From Misgurnus anguillicaudatus (taxonomy: Eukaryota; Chordata; Actinopteri; Cypriniformes; Cobitidae), in assembly GCF_027580225.2 (NCBI RefSeq), contig NC_073356.2:4154001-4218000 (forward strand): a stretch of 64,000 nucleotides of DNA, in the 5' to 3' direction. The notes below the pieces were generated by a model, which had not been told where the DNA came from, did not search any database, and worked only from the letters and a program-made list of their open reading frames with translations. Position numbers and translations under genes: made by a program. Below, in pieces: positions 23,573 through 34,264 of the stretch; within the stretch, counting starts at the first letter, position 1, and each line of letters begins with the position of its first letter.

Positions 23573-25212
23573 AGGGAAACTTCACCCATTTGCATTAAGC
23601 TTTGTACCGTTAGAACCCCAGTCATGTTTTTGAATGGTCGTGCATCATTCCCTCAGTTTCCCCTGAGAGGGGAGAAATACTGATTTCAGTGAGGCACTTC
23701 CTTGTTTCAATGATGTAAAAATCGTCATTTTGCGTCATTGAAAGAAGGAAATCCTGTATCTCTATTGAGTGTGAAAGACTACAGACACTCATTCCTCATT
23801 TTTCCAAGGTGGGGGCTATGGGTGGGACCCACTCACGCTTCAGACCAATTACAGATCAGTGGGTGGGACTTACGAAAATATACGAACACAGACGGGAAAA
23901 AACGATCAGCCGCCATCTTTATGCTAAGCTAAGCTAAACAGAAGTTGTGGAGCGAGTCAGACTTCATGTTACAATAACAGTGGAAGCTAATCAATATAAT
24001 ATAGAAGAGGGTGATTTCGCAAGCGTGATGCTCTAATCCGCTGTTCATTGCACCTTTATGAGCCACAATACAGCAAAGAGCTGAGGCAGACGGAGGAACA
24101 GAAGCCCGAGGAGTAGGCCGGAGCCTGGGCGTCGGCTGGGTAGAGGAGCCGGGGGAAGACACCGCAACCATCGGCCTCTGCTGCGTAGAGAAGCTTGCCT
24201 GTTCTCTCGCTGTGTGGCTTCTTTATAACATTTCTGCATCAGATAAGGATATGGACGTTAGTTTGGTGAAGGTTTCGAGGCAAGAAAGCAACTTTGCCCG
24301 CGTTTGGACATGTTTATTTCACATACGCGTTTGCTTCGGCTTCGACGAGCAAACGCGCTGCGGAGTATATGAGCTTGGACAGACTCGCGCTGTGTGCTTT
24401 CGGGTTTAAGATTTCTGGATCAGATAAGGATATCAACGTTTGTTTTGTGAATGTTTCTGGTCGCGTGCTTATTTCAAAGACGTGTTTCGGTTTACGAGCA
24501 CAAGCTCCAAGAGCTGAGGCAGCGCGTCTGTGGAGATATTATGCAGGCGACGCGTTTGTGTGGAGGATGCATGGTAAAAACGGACGTCTGACTAAAGTGA
24601 GTGTTTCTATTTTCTTTGTTATACTAAGGTGGCATTTATATACACAATAGCATATCTGAGCGGTGTTTTATATGTCTATATTGTGAGAGCAGTGAGGCTG
24701 ATATTACACAGATGTAATTACAGTAAACAAGAGACAAAAAGAAAATTGGTAAAACTAAATAAACATTTAAAATGCATACCCTTTTTTAACTACTTGAAAA
24801 GACATTTGTACTGCGGATCTGAAACCGCACGTTACTGTTTGAATAAGACTTTGCTACACACCAGACCAGAGTGTTATTGTGTGTACCACAATGTAACATC
24901 ACGTTTAAAAGTAAGTCATGATTGGTGTCTGTCAGACACAGTGGTGGTGGCTATTTTCTTTGTTTTACTAACGTGGCATTTATGTACACAATATCATATC
25001 TGAGCCGTGTTCCGATTAATGGGAGTGGCTTGCAGTGCTGTGCATTGTGGTGCATAGTGGGAGTTGTAGTTTTTCATACAAATGTCCTCTAAAGTCACGC
25101 TCTGTCTTTTCTCGGTCAAATAGGCACACAATTCTACATTTATGTTACATTTTGACTACAAATATGACTCACTTTCCATAAAGATTAATGTTCCTATCGG
25201 TGAAATGGCCCT
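23573..25212. mobile_element. TTAA-flanked DNA transposon, 1.64 kb
   Basis: TTAA at 23569-23572 and 25213-25216. Left end agggaaacttcacccatttg and the complement of the right end (agggccatttcaccgatagg) match at most positions, and the attaa(g/t)cttt block follows in both. An internal repeat pair aagatttctgga(t)cagataagg / atttctgcatcagataagg lies near 24230 and 24410. No transposase. Confidence 0.78.
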
Positions 25213-25216
25213 TTAA

Positions 25217-26670
25217 AGCTATAGAAACTGATGAAACGTTGCATTTCAAGTGTATTCACTTTTCAAAGTATTTATGTAGTAAAAGATGGGATTTTGGCTA
25301 TGGCTTTAAATTTCAAGTGTATTGATGGCAGAAAAAAAAATTACCTAGGGAAACAGAATCATAACATTAACATGAAATTGATAAAACAAAGAAATTAAGG
25401 TTATTGAATTTTAAGATTAATAATTATAGACTAGAAAGATAAGAAAATATGGAAGTAAATTAATCTAAACTGTATGAACTAAATGTGAACGAACAATACG
25501 CAATTGAATGCTTAGTGTCTTGACTGGAGTGTTATTAAAATCCTGAAACTACTAGAAGGTGCGGGATCAGGTTATGTCAATAGACCACGATCAATGATAG
25601 CCGACACCATCAATTGCCCTTCTCACGCAGAGATTTTAGAATACTACACAGAAAATGCTTCCAGGATTTGTCCGGAATCATTAGACTTTTGGGTCATTTA
25701 TTCTGCCGATTATTTTTCGGAGTCATGCTTACTGCGAAAACCCGTAAAGACATGTGATACATGTAAAGTCCTGCACATGCTTGACTTTTAAGCGCTTCTG
25801 AAGTTCGCCAGTTATTCGTAACTCGTATTTTAAATGAGATCATGAGGAGCGCGTGATGCGCTGCTCTGTCATGCAGGTGAATGATCTCAGCTTTAGCAGC
25901 ACGTATAGTGAGCACGCATCGTTTCACACAGAGAACTTTAAACGTGCATCTTTTGGCAATTTTACTAGGTTCTCTTTACGGGAACGATCCCAGAACATTT
26001 ACGGGATGTGATTGTGTTGACACGGTAGCCTCAAACAATTTTAGAGAACATATTTTAGACCATACTGCGAGTCAGACTTCACCTAAAGTCTTTGAAAATG
26101 TTCAGCATAATTAAGTTAAACTTTAATGATAAACAAGTCAATCGCATGTTGTCACATACCATTCTTACATAACCTGCAGTTGCAACACCAATATGCATAG
26201 CATGATTTGCCTCATAAGAAACTTTTCAATAAACGAGTAATGCTTTGACTTCGTTGCACCTGAACTTGTAATGCATGTAGCGTGGACTTCGCACTAGGGT
26301 GGTTAAAATGCACGCTGGGTTTAAAATCAATGAGAGAGAGTTCCATTCCCTGTTACAAGGTAATTTTCAGACCGCTAAGGTATCAGTGATGTGCAACAAA
26401 GTTTTAAGAGGTTTGCAGACGAAAAATCCGTTGAAGATTGAGAAAGTTATGATATTTTTATTATTAGAAATCAGAGGAAAGTTATATGGATGTCTATGGA
26501 ATGTGTGTGACCGAAATGCTGCTTATTTACATGTTTTTGCTTATAACTTCTCATTTTATCAGATATGTTCATGAAATTTTAACAGAAGGCAGAACTTTGT
26601 TAGTACCTTCAAATTAAATTATAAACATTTGCTGTTTTAGTCAGAATGGGCATCGGACCCATGTTAACCA
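25217..26670. other. Unannotated stretch left of the gypsy element
   Basis: AT-rich with several short open frames (25594-25791, 25881-26114, 26299-26574) lacking any recognisable domain, conserved splice pattern or partner exon. Probably repeat debris. Confidence 0.3.
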
Positions 26671-26698
26671 TTATTTTTAGAATGATGCCTGCGGTGGA

Positions 26699-27164
26699 TC
26701 CGTGTTGTGTTTTGTGTTTGTGTTTGTACTCACGTAGTCTCCATGTGCTCGTTTGATTAAGTGTTGTCACCTGTGTATTGATTGCCTCGCTCCAGCTGAT
26801 CCTCATCACCTATCAGCTACATATACTCACTCATCTCTCTTCCCGTTGTCAGATCCTCATTCATGTTCCAGCCTACCACTTGGATTATCGTCTCTCGTCT
26901 TCCTGTGCTTTGGATCAGTGTTTCGTGTTGTCGTCTCCGTGTGAGTGTTTGGGTCCGTTCCTGGTTTCATCCATTGGCCATCAACACAGTCTTCACTGAC
27001 TTCACGCTTCAACACTCTTCACGCCACCGTAGACCTTCGATCACCATCGCCAACATCCTGGACTCAGTCACATATTCTGTTGTTTCACTGTCTTTACCAT
27101 CATTTATAATAAACCTGTGTTGATCGCCTGCACTTGCTTCCTCCTCTCTTATTGTATCGTAACA
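26699..27164 (+). repeat. 5' LTR (lacks the first 27 bp)
   Basis: Matches the 3' LTR from tccgtgttgtgttttgtg to gtatcgtaaca. AATAAA is at 27108. The expected TGTCACGG start is missing; unrelated sequence occupies that position. Confidence 0.93.
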
Positions 27165-27180
27165 GAAGGATCTGACCATC

Positions 27181-28143
27181 ATGGAAGCAGCAGGCGATCG
27201 CTCCCCATCTCATCTGGAGGAGTTTTTGCAACGCACCGTGGGTCGAATGGATCGTCAAGAAAAGGCGATAGATGAGATGGGTCGAGCTTTCCAAGCGATG
27301 GTGACGAAGGTTTCCGAGCTCGCTCTCCAGGCCCAACAACCTCATCCACCGCCACCCACTGCGCCCCGCACGCCACCCACACCGCCGATCACCACCGGGG
27401 GTTTTCCCCAGTCCGAGCCACGCCTCCCCATTCCAGAGAAATATGCGGGTGAGCCAAAGTTTTGTTGATCATTTCTCTCTCATTGTTCTCTGCACTTCGC
27501 CTTGCAGCCCCGCTCATTCACCACCGAGGAGATGAAGGTGGCGTTCGTACTCTCTTTACTCACGGGGAAGGCTGCCCTCTGGTGGACGGCAGTGTGGGAG
27601 AACCAAGATCGCTGCTGTGCTTCGTTCCACGCCCTTTCGGAGGAGATGAAACGGGTCTTCGACCGCTCCGTCGCCGGGAGGGAGGCGGCCAGACTTCTAG
27701 CGGACCTACGGCAGGAGGATAGGTCCGTATCAGACTACTCGATCGAGTTCCGGACCCTGGCGGCGGAGTGTAAGTGGAACGAAGAGGCACAGTGGGATCA
27801 TTTCCTGCATGGGTTGGCTGACCGCATCCAACAGGAGATTCGCGCCGTTGAACTTCCCTCTTCACTCAATGGATTAATCGACCTCACTATCAGGATAGAC
27901 AACCGACTTGACCAAGCAGCCAGATGGAGGGGGAGGACCACTCGCACAACCAGTCCAGAGGTTCAGCACCGGCGGCCAGAGGTTGCGGTCAGCCCACCTG
28001 GAGATCTGGAACCCATGCAGGTGGGGCGAGCTCGGCTCTCCCGGGAAGAGAGGATCAGGCAGAGATCCCTTGGACTGTGTTTATACTGTGGCAGCCCAGA
28101 ACATCACATCCAGCGCTGTCCAGTAAAAGATCAAGCCCGATAG
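27181..28143 (+). pseudogene. gag remnant (two frames)
   Basis: An ATG-started frame 27181-27468 (N-terminal coiled-coil and proline-rich part) is followed, after a frameshift near 27465, by 27502-28143. The second piece carries the capsid-like region and the zinc knuckle CLYCGSPEHHIQRC (CX2CX4HX4C) at about 28078-28120. It is broken between the two, so no full nucleocapsid precursor can be made. Confidence 0.9.
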
Positions 28144-28715
28144 TAAATCTGAGGCTACTATCGGGTGGGATCTCTGCCAGGAAAACCTCATCAACATTGA
28201 CACTCCTTCCGGTGAGACTACGGTGGTCCACCCACACACTGGATCAGCACGCTTTGGTGGATTCTGGGGCTGAGGGTAGTTTCATGGACATCAACTTCGC
28301 AAGAAAGATTAAGATTCCTCTCACATCCCTCAAACACCCCATTGCACCTTTTGCACTTGATGGACACAAGCTTCCAGTCATCACTCAGACCACCATCCCT
28401 GTTTCACTCATCACATCTGGTAATCATACGGAGAAGATTTCATTCCTCATCACAGACTCACCTCAGACTCCCATTGTTCTCGGTCACACTTGGCTCCATA
28501 AACACAACCCCAGGATCGATTGGCGTCTCGGATCTGTGGTTAGCTGGAGCGAGGAGTGTCATTTGTCTTGTCTTTTGTCTGCTGGTGTTAATGTTTCTGA
28601 GTCTGTGTTTGAGGGGGAAGCAGTGGATTTGACTAACGTGCCCGTGGAGTACCACGACCTGAAGGAGGTGTTCAGTAAGTCGCGGGCTGATTCTCTTCCT
28701 ATGACTGTGCGATAG
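28144..28715 (+). pseudogene. Aspartic protease region of pol, frame-broken
   Basis: A frame overlapping the end of gag carries the retropepsin active-site motif LVDSGAEGSF at about 28255, then the flap-side ILGHTWL-like VLGHTWL and DWRLG motifs at about 28475-28530. It terminates at 28713-28715, a few bases before the reverse-transcriptase frame resumes in another phase, pointing to a small deletion. Confidence 0.88.
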
Positions 28716-28720
28716 AGTTA

Positions 28721-29377
28721 TTGCCAGGTACCTCTCTGCCTAAGGGCAAGTTATATTCCTTGTCTATTCCAGAGACGGCGGCCATGGAGAAATATATATC
28801 CAGTTCTCTAGCAACGGGGTTCATTCGCCCTTCCTCTTCTCCAGTGGGGGCGGGGTTCTTTTTTGTGGGGAAGAAGGACGGATCCTTGCGACCTTGTATT
28901 GACTACCGAGGGTTGAATAACATAACGGTAAAGAATACTTATCCTTTGCCGCTTATGTCTTCAGCTTTTGAGAGGTTGCAGGAAGCGTCCGTTTTCACTA
29001 AATTGGACTTACGTAACGCTTATAATTTGGACCGCATTAGGGAGGGGGACGAATGGAAGACTACATTTAACACCCCTAGAGGCCATTTTGAGTACTGCGT
29101 GATGCCTTTCGGGCTATCTAACTCGCCGGCAGTCTTCCAAGCACTCGTTAATGACGTGTTGCGAGACATGGTCGATCAGTTCATATATGTTTACCTGGAT
29201 GACATATTGATTTTTTCTTCGTCTCTCCAGGAACACGTGCAACGCGTACGACGAGTGCTTCTGCGGTTGCTAGAGAATGGATTGTTTGTCAAGGCAGAGA
29301 AATGCGTTTTTCATGCACAGTCTGTTTCTTTTCTAGGACACATCATTTTGACTGAGGGTGTTCGCATGGATCCTGAG
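28721..29377 (+). pseudogene. Reverse transcriptase, N-terminal half, cut by a hAT insertion
   Basis: Shows RT palm motifs: [32 protein letters not shown] and the catalytic YLDD at about 29192-29203. The frame runs into the inserted element at 29378, where a stop appears two codons in. The coding resumes at 30455. Confidence 0.93.
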
Positions 29378-30446
29378 TAGGGATGCAGCGATTAACCGGT
29401 TTCACTATTAACCGTGCTTTAAAATGTCACGGTTAAGTAACAGTAAAGCCTCCGCTACACCGCGTGTTTTTGTTTCACGCACGCACACACAAACCAGATC
29501 CACGAACCACCAAGAGCCGCGTGCGGCATGCAACATGCTCGTTAGCGCACTGTATGACAAAGCTCCGCGTTTAAAAGAATATGTGCGTGTGACACGTCTC
29601 TTGGTTGTTCGTGCATCTGGTGTGTGTGTGTGTGTCTGTGTGTGTGCATGCGTGCCTGCACGGGTGCGTGAAAGAGCCACACTCCAATCGGTCTGTGCAG
29701 CATTAAAAACCTCCTCCTCGCGGATCAAATCCGGGCGGGGTTCAATAACGTTTAATTATTTTAACGCGTTAATGATTTATGAATTAATAGCATGAGTAAA
29801 CACTAGTGATGGGCCGCTCTAAGAGCTGATTATTGGTAGCGAACGAGCCGAGCCGAATCTTCAGACGCAGGCAGGGGTGGGACCGTAAGAGCCGGCTCTT
29901 CTAAGGGAGCCGAGCCAGAAGAGCCGAATCTATAAAAAGAGCCGGACTGCCATCACTAAAATGTAGAGCCGGAGCTTGAGCCGAAAGAGCCGAATCTATG
30001 GAAAGAACCGGACTGCCCATCACTAGTTAACACGTTAATGCTGCCAGTACAAAATGACTCGCAGAACCCAGTCCAGGATGACTCTTTGTTATTATTCGTT
30101 TTGAGAGGCTCTTATCATTTTTACTAATACTTCAAACAAATCAAAATAATATACATTTATTCAGTCCAAATATAAAATTACATTTATTCAAAAGATCATT
30201 AAAATGACCTACTACAGGTTTCAAAAGGCACATATACTGTTTAAGTCATTTGTCCAAGAATTACAGAAAAAATACACAAACTGAAAATACAAAAGAATTT
30301 AGCAATTGTTCAAAAATTTATTCATGTGATTTTTTACATTAATGTTGTAAAATAAATGAGTGCATAATAACCGTAATAACCGTACAACCGTGATTATTTA
30401 TCAGACTATAACCGTACCATTAAAATCTATAATCGTTGCATCCCTA
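29378..30446. mobile_element. hAT element inserted in the reverse transcriptase, 1,069 bp
   Basis: Terminal inverted repeats tagggatgcagcgattaacc at the left and aatcgttgcatcccta at the right, flanked by the perfect 8-bp duplication atcctgag (29370-29377, 30447-30454). No transposase. A smaller hAT lies inside at 29804-30025. The middle has a CACACA/TGTGTG-rich patch. Confidence 0.95.
29804..30025. mobile_element. hAT MITE nested in the 29378-30446 hAT, 222 bp
   Basis: Ends tagtgatgggc and gcccatcacta, with flanks gtaaacac (29796-29803) and gttaacac (30026-30033), seven of eight matching. The interior is rich in gagccg/cggctc repeats. The innermost layer of a three-level nest. Confidence 0.88.
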
Positions 30447-31831
30447 ATCCTGAGAAGGTTAAGGCTGTGGTAGATTGGCCATCCCCAGAGTCTCGCAAGG
30501 CCCTGCAGAGATTTCTGGGGTTCGCCAATTTTTATCGGCGTTTCATTCGCAATTTCAGCCAACTAGCCGCACCTCTGACCGCTTTGACCACCCCTAGTTT
30601 GACGTTCAGGTGGTCAGACGCAGCTGAGGCTGCGTTTGCCAAACTGAAAAGCTGCTTTGTTTCAGCTCCTATTCCTGTCACCCCTGATCGCTCACGTCAA
30701 TTCATAGTGGAGGTCGATGTGTCAGAGGTGGGGGTAGGAGCAGTGTTATCCCAGCGCGCATCCTCAGACGGAAAGGTTCATCCTTGCACGTATTATTGTC
30801 ATCGTTTACCTCCTGCGGAAGTTAATTATGACATTGGCAATCGGGAGTTGTTGGCCGTCAAATTGGCACTGGAAGAATGGCGTCACTGGCTTGAAGGGTC
30901 GGGTGTACCTTTCATTGTATGGACGGACCATAAGAATCTCGAATACATTAGAACTGCCAAAAGACTTAACTCCAGGCAGGCTCGGTGGGCATTGTTTTTC
31001 GGTCGTTTCGATTTTACACTTTCTTACCGGCCGGGTTCCAAAAACATCAAACCCGATGCTTTATCCCGTCTTTTTGAGCGTTCCGATCGTACTGCTACTC
31101 CCGAGCCCATTTTACCGGAGACTATCATTATCTCCGCGCTCAGATGGGAGGTCAAATCGAAGGTTTTGACTGCCTTAGAAGGGGTAACGCCCCCGGCTCG
31201 TTGCCCACCGAACCGTTTATTTGTGCCGGAGGGGTTACGGTCAGACGTTCTCCAGTGGGGTCATTGTTCCAGTGTTGCTTGTCACCCAGGGGTTAGTAGA
31301 ACTAAATTTCTAGTCAAGCAACGATTTTGGTGGCCTGGTATGGCTCGTGATGTCCACGACTTCGTCTTGGCTTGCTCGGTTTGTGCTGTTGGTAAGACTT
31401 CCAATCGACCTCCAGATGGGTTACTCTTACCGCTGTCTGTCCCTTCGAGACCCTGGTCCCACATCTCGCTAGATTTCATTACCGCCCTCCCACCCTCTAA
31501 GGGTAATACGGTGATTTTAACCGTAGTGGACCAATTCTCGAAGGCGGCTCATTTCATCCCCTTGCCCAAATTGCCATCAGCCAAGGAAACAGCTGTAACT
31601 GTCATTGACCACGTCTTCCTTATACATGGCCTTCCGACAGACGTGGTTTCTGACAGGGGTCCCCAATTTGAGTGCAAATTTTGGCGAGAGTTTTGTAAAT
31701 TGTTAGGGGCGACTGTTAGTCTTTCATCCGGGTTCCATCCCCAGAGCAATGGTCAAACCGAGCGAGCCAATCAGGATGTCGAAAGGGTTTTGCGGTGTTT
31801 GGCTTCCAACAATCCTTCGTCCTGGTGTTAA
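30447..31831 (+). pseudogene. Reverse transcriptase C-terminal part, RNase H and integrase
   Basis: After the insert the frame continues with [17 protein letters not shown] (RT connection), RNase H motifs ([16 protein letters not shown], the TDHKNLEY block) and integrase. The integrase part has an H..H..C..C zinc finger (HPGVSRT to CSVC), catalytic Asp in LDFITALP and SDRGPQF, and Glu in NGQTERA. It stops at 31829-31831, after which the C-terminus is in another frame. Confidence 0.95.
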
Positions 31832-31843
31832 CAACTCTCAATT

Positions 31844-32385
31844 GTGGAGTACGCACACAATTCTCTGCCAGTGTCATCTACGGGCAGTTCTCCATTTAAG
31901 TGTAGTTTAGGGTACCAACCACCTAATTTTGTCAGTACTGAATCCGAGGTGTCGGTCCCCTCCGCAAACGCACTGGTCCAGAGGTGTCACCGCACCTGGA
32001 CCAGAGCTCGTAGAGCTCTGCTCCAGGCAAGGTCGCGCACCAAGGCTAAGGCCGATCGCCACCGGTCGAAGCCTCCCCGTTACGTCGTCGGTCAAAGAGT
32101 GTGGCTTTCAACCCAGAACATTCCGATGCGTTCCGTTTCGAATAAGCTTGCTCCCAAATTTATTGGCCCGTTCCCCCCCACCTCGTATCGTTAATGGGGA
32201 GACCACATATTTGGTTAATCGTATTCTGGACTTTAGACGGAGGGGACGCGGTTTTCAGTACTTGGTGGATTGAGAAGGTTACGGTCCGGAGGAAAGAAGG
32301 TGGGTTCCTGCTCTGGACATACTGGATCACCGCCTTATTGATGATTACAATCTACAGGTAAAGCAGGCTGGGAACGCCAAGGGGC
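31844..32385 (+). pseudogene. Integrase C-terminus and chromodomain-like remnant, broken
   Basis: Frame 31844-32194 holds the GPY/F-type module ([22 protein letters not shown]). Another frame to 32273 carries [19 protein letters not shown] and ends at a stop where chromodomains normally have Trp. Downstream sequence still resembles the rest of the domain. Confidence 0.82.
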
Positions 32386-32405
32386 ATTCCTAGGAGAGGG
32401 GGTAC

Positions 32406-32898
32406 TGTCACGGTAGGAAATCCTATGTTTCCTCCGTGTTGTGTTTTGTGTTTGTGTTTGTACTCACGTAGTCTCCATGTGCTCATTTGATTAAGTGTTG
32501 TCACCTGTGTATTGATTGCCTCACTCCAGCTGATCCTCATCACCCATCAGCTACATATACTCACTCATCTCTCTTCCCGTTGTCAGATCCTCATTCATGT
32601 TCCAGCCTACCACTTGGATTATCGTCTCTCGTCTTCGTGTGCTTTGGATCAGTGTTTCGTGTTGTCGTCTCCGTGTGAGTGTTTGGGTCCGTTCCTGGTT
32701 TCATCCATTGGCCATCATCACACTCTTCACTGACTTCACGCTTCAACACTCTTCACGCCACCGTAGACCTTTGATCACCATCGCCAACATCCTGGACTCA
32801 GTCACATATTCTGTTGTTTCACTGTCTTTACCATCATTTATAATAAACCTGTGTTGATCGCCTGCACTTGCTTCCTCCTCTCTTATTGTATCGTAACA
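32406..32898 (+). repeat. 3' LTR, 493 bp, complete
   Basis: Begins TGTCACGG after a purine-rich tract (ggagagggggtac) and ends CGTAACA. Aligns to 26699-27164 over its last 466 bp. Confidence 0.95.
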
Positions 32899-33093
32899 AT
32901 GTGTTGCTGGTACTTTTCCTTTCTATCAGTCGGTGATGCTTTGAGTGATTAGTAATATCATCACACTACAGTGAGGAGGCATTAAGTTATCTGTTTTATT
33001 TTTCTTCTCGACAAATCATTATCATTATATTTATCGGAAGCTTTCTTTTATAATTTGAATACCCAATCATCTTCAGAAGGGGACCAAAAGGAT

Positions 33094-33183
33094 ATGTGTC
33101 AGTCAGAAAACCCAGAAAGTAAACACTGTTCGCAGGGACAACAACACCCGTCAACAAATACGGGTGGATTTCAGTGGTGGCAG
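33094..33183 (+). CDS. Possible alternative 5' coding exon of the sialyltransferase (30 codons)
   Basis: An ATG at 33094 opens 30 codons ending TGGTGGCAG followed by a strong donor GTAAGA at 33184. The phase (0) matches the exon at 36204, whose first nine bases (Lys-Asp-Asp) are in frame with the ATG at 36213. Splicing would add a 33-residue hydrophilic cytoplasmic tail to the signal anchor. The nearest upstream in-frame stop is at 32983-32985. The ATG context is weak, there is no family precedent that I know of for this tail, and the segment may only be a 5' UTR exon. It starts about 200 bp after the gypsy 3' LTR. Confidence 0.35.
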
Positions 33184-33302
33184 GTAAGACAGCCTCTGCT
33201 TCTAGCCACTTTGGCGGGTTAAATATAATTTTGTAATTGTAGTTTTCTTAATGTGAAATAATAAACAATGCATTTTTATTTGATCAAATAGTTTTGAAAA
33301 AC

Positions 33303-33532
33303 ATGAGGGTGAATTATGACTATACATTTTATGTCAATTTAAATTAATATGAATAAAAATGTAAGTATTGTAGCAATTGTTTGTTATACATCATTGTGGG
33401 TTATGCACCTATAATACTTTAAGTATTTCAAGGTTGGATGATTGACATGTTTGTTTGCATAATGACTTTTTATGTTCCACCCCAGAGTAACTGTTGGCCC
33501 CTGTCTAGCCACCCCTATGAAAAAATCCCTGG
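33303..33532 (+). repeat. Interspersed repeat fragment (partner at 58473-58689, opposite orientation)
   Basis: Reads catgagggtgaattatgact, then gtaagtattgtagcaattgt, and ends in ccacccctatgaaaaaatcc. The reverse complement of 58473-58689 matches throughout, ending with the element end ctccgccactg, which is degraded here. Confidence 0.7.
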
Positions 33533-33719
33533 ACAGGCGACCAGGTAATGACGGCGATGATGGTATAGCTCTCCCAAATATTCCTTGGGGAAGCTCAGGG
33601 GGTGTGTGTGGCCCAAACACATCCCATGGCGAGTTTCATCACAGCCGCCACAACCACACAGGATGCAGTTCTGGGTGCTGGGCTAAGTTTAGGGCAGACA
33701 GCCGCTGCTGGGCTGAGTC

Positions 33720-33900
33720 CAGGAGGGTGAGTGTGCACTTTGGAGTCAGGAGAACAAGTACGCACCTCCCAGAGACTTGGAGAGCAAGCGTACCCCTTTT
33801 GTGGATGAGGAGATTGAGTGTGCACGTTGCGGGGACTGGGGGAGCAATTTTGCCTCTTGTAAGAACGAGGACAGCAAGTTTGGGACCAGCAGGGATCAAG
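33720..33900. repeat. 30-bp degenerate minisatellite, about six units
   Basis: Units such as tacgcacctcccagagactt plus ggagagcaag are exactly 30 bp, with strong divergence between copies, so both strands stay open in some frames. Lies inside the interval between the two candidate 5' sialyltransferase exons. Confidence 0.75.
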
Positions 33901-34229
33901 TGAGAAAGCGTAGCACCTGCGATAATCCGGTGGTCTAGTAATAGTGTAATATTTTTTAATAGTGAATCACAGCCCCACAGTTTAGTCCAGTGTTCAATAT
34001 TTCCACTAGCATTATTACGAGGATATGAATAGTGTATAATGACATGTTAACTATGCTATAACCGTAGCATGGGGAAATGTCCCCATAAACTGAAACGCTA
34101 AAAAACATACTAAATGGAAGTTTTTCATAGATTAAAGATTGGCAAAAGGTTTTGTGACATTAGGGTTAGGGACTGGAGTAGGTTAGGGGAATAGAAAAAA
34201 AAAAACAGTTTGTACAGTATAAAATCCAT

Positions 34230-34264
<35 letters not shown>

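Larger units (their letters stand above)
26699..32898 (+). mobile_element. Ty3/gypsy LTR retrotransposon with chromodomain, defective, about 6.2 kb with insert
   Basis: Two LTRs flank gag, protease, reverse transcriptase, RNase H, integrase and a chromodomain-like end, the order of Ty3/gypsy chromoviruses. Both LTRs span 466 bp of aligned sequence without net indels and differ at about seven positions by eye. The first 27 bp of the 5' LTR are replaced by unrelated sequence and no target duplication is visible. Several frameshifts and stops break gag and pol, and a 1,069-bp hAT splits the reverse transcriptase. It cannot produce intact proteins. Confidence 0.95.

Noticed and set aside
25594..26574. 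Short frames left of the gypsy element as exons of a further gene
   Set aside because: No conserved motif, no consistent splice phases and no second exon were found.
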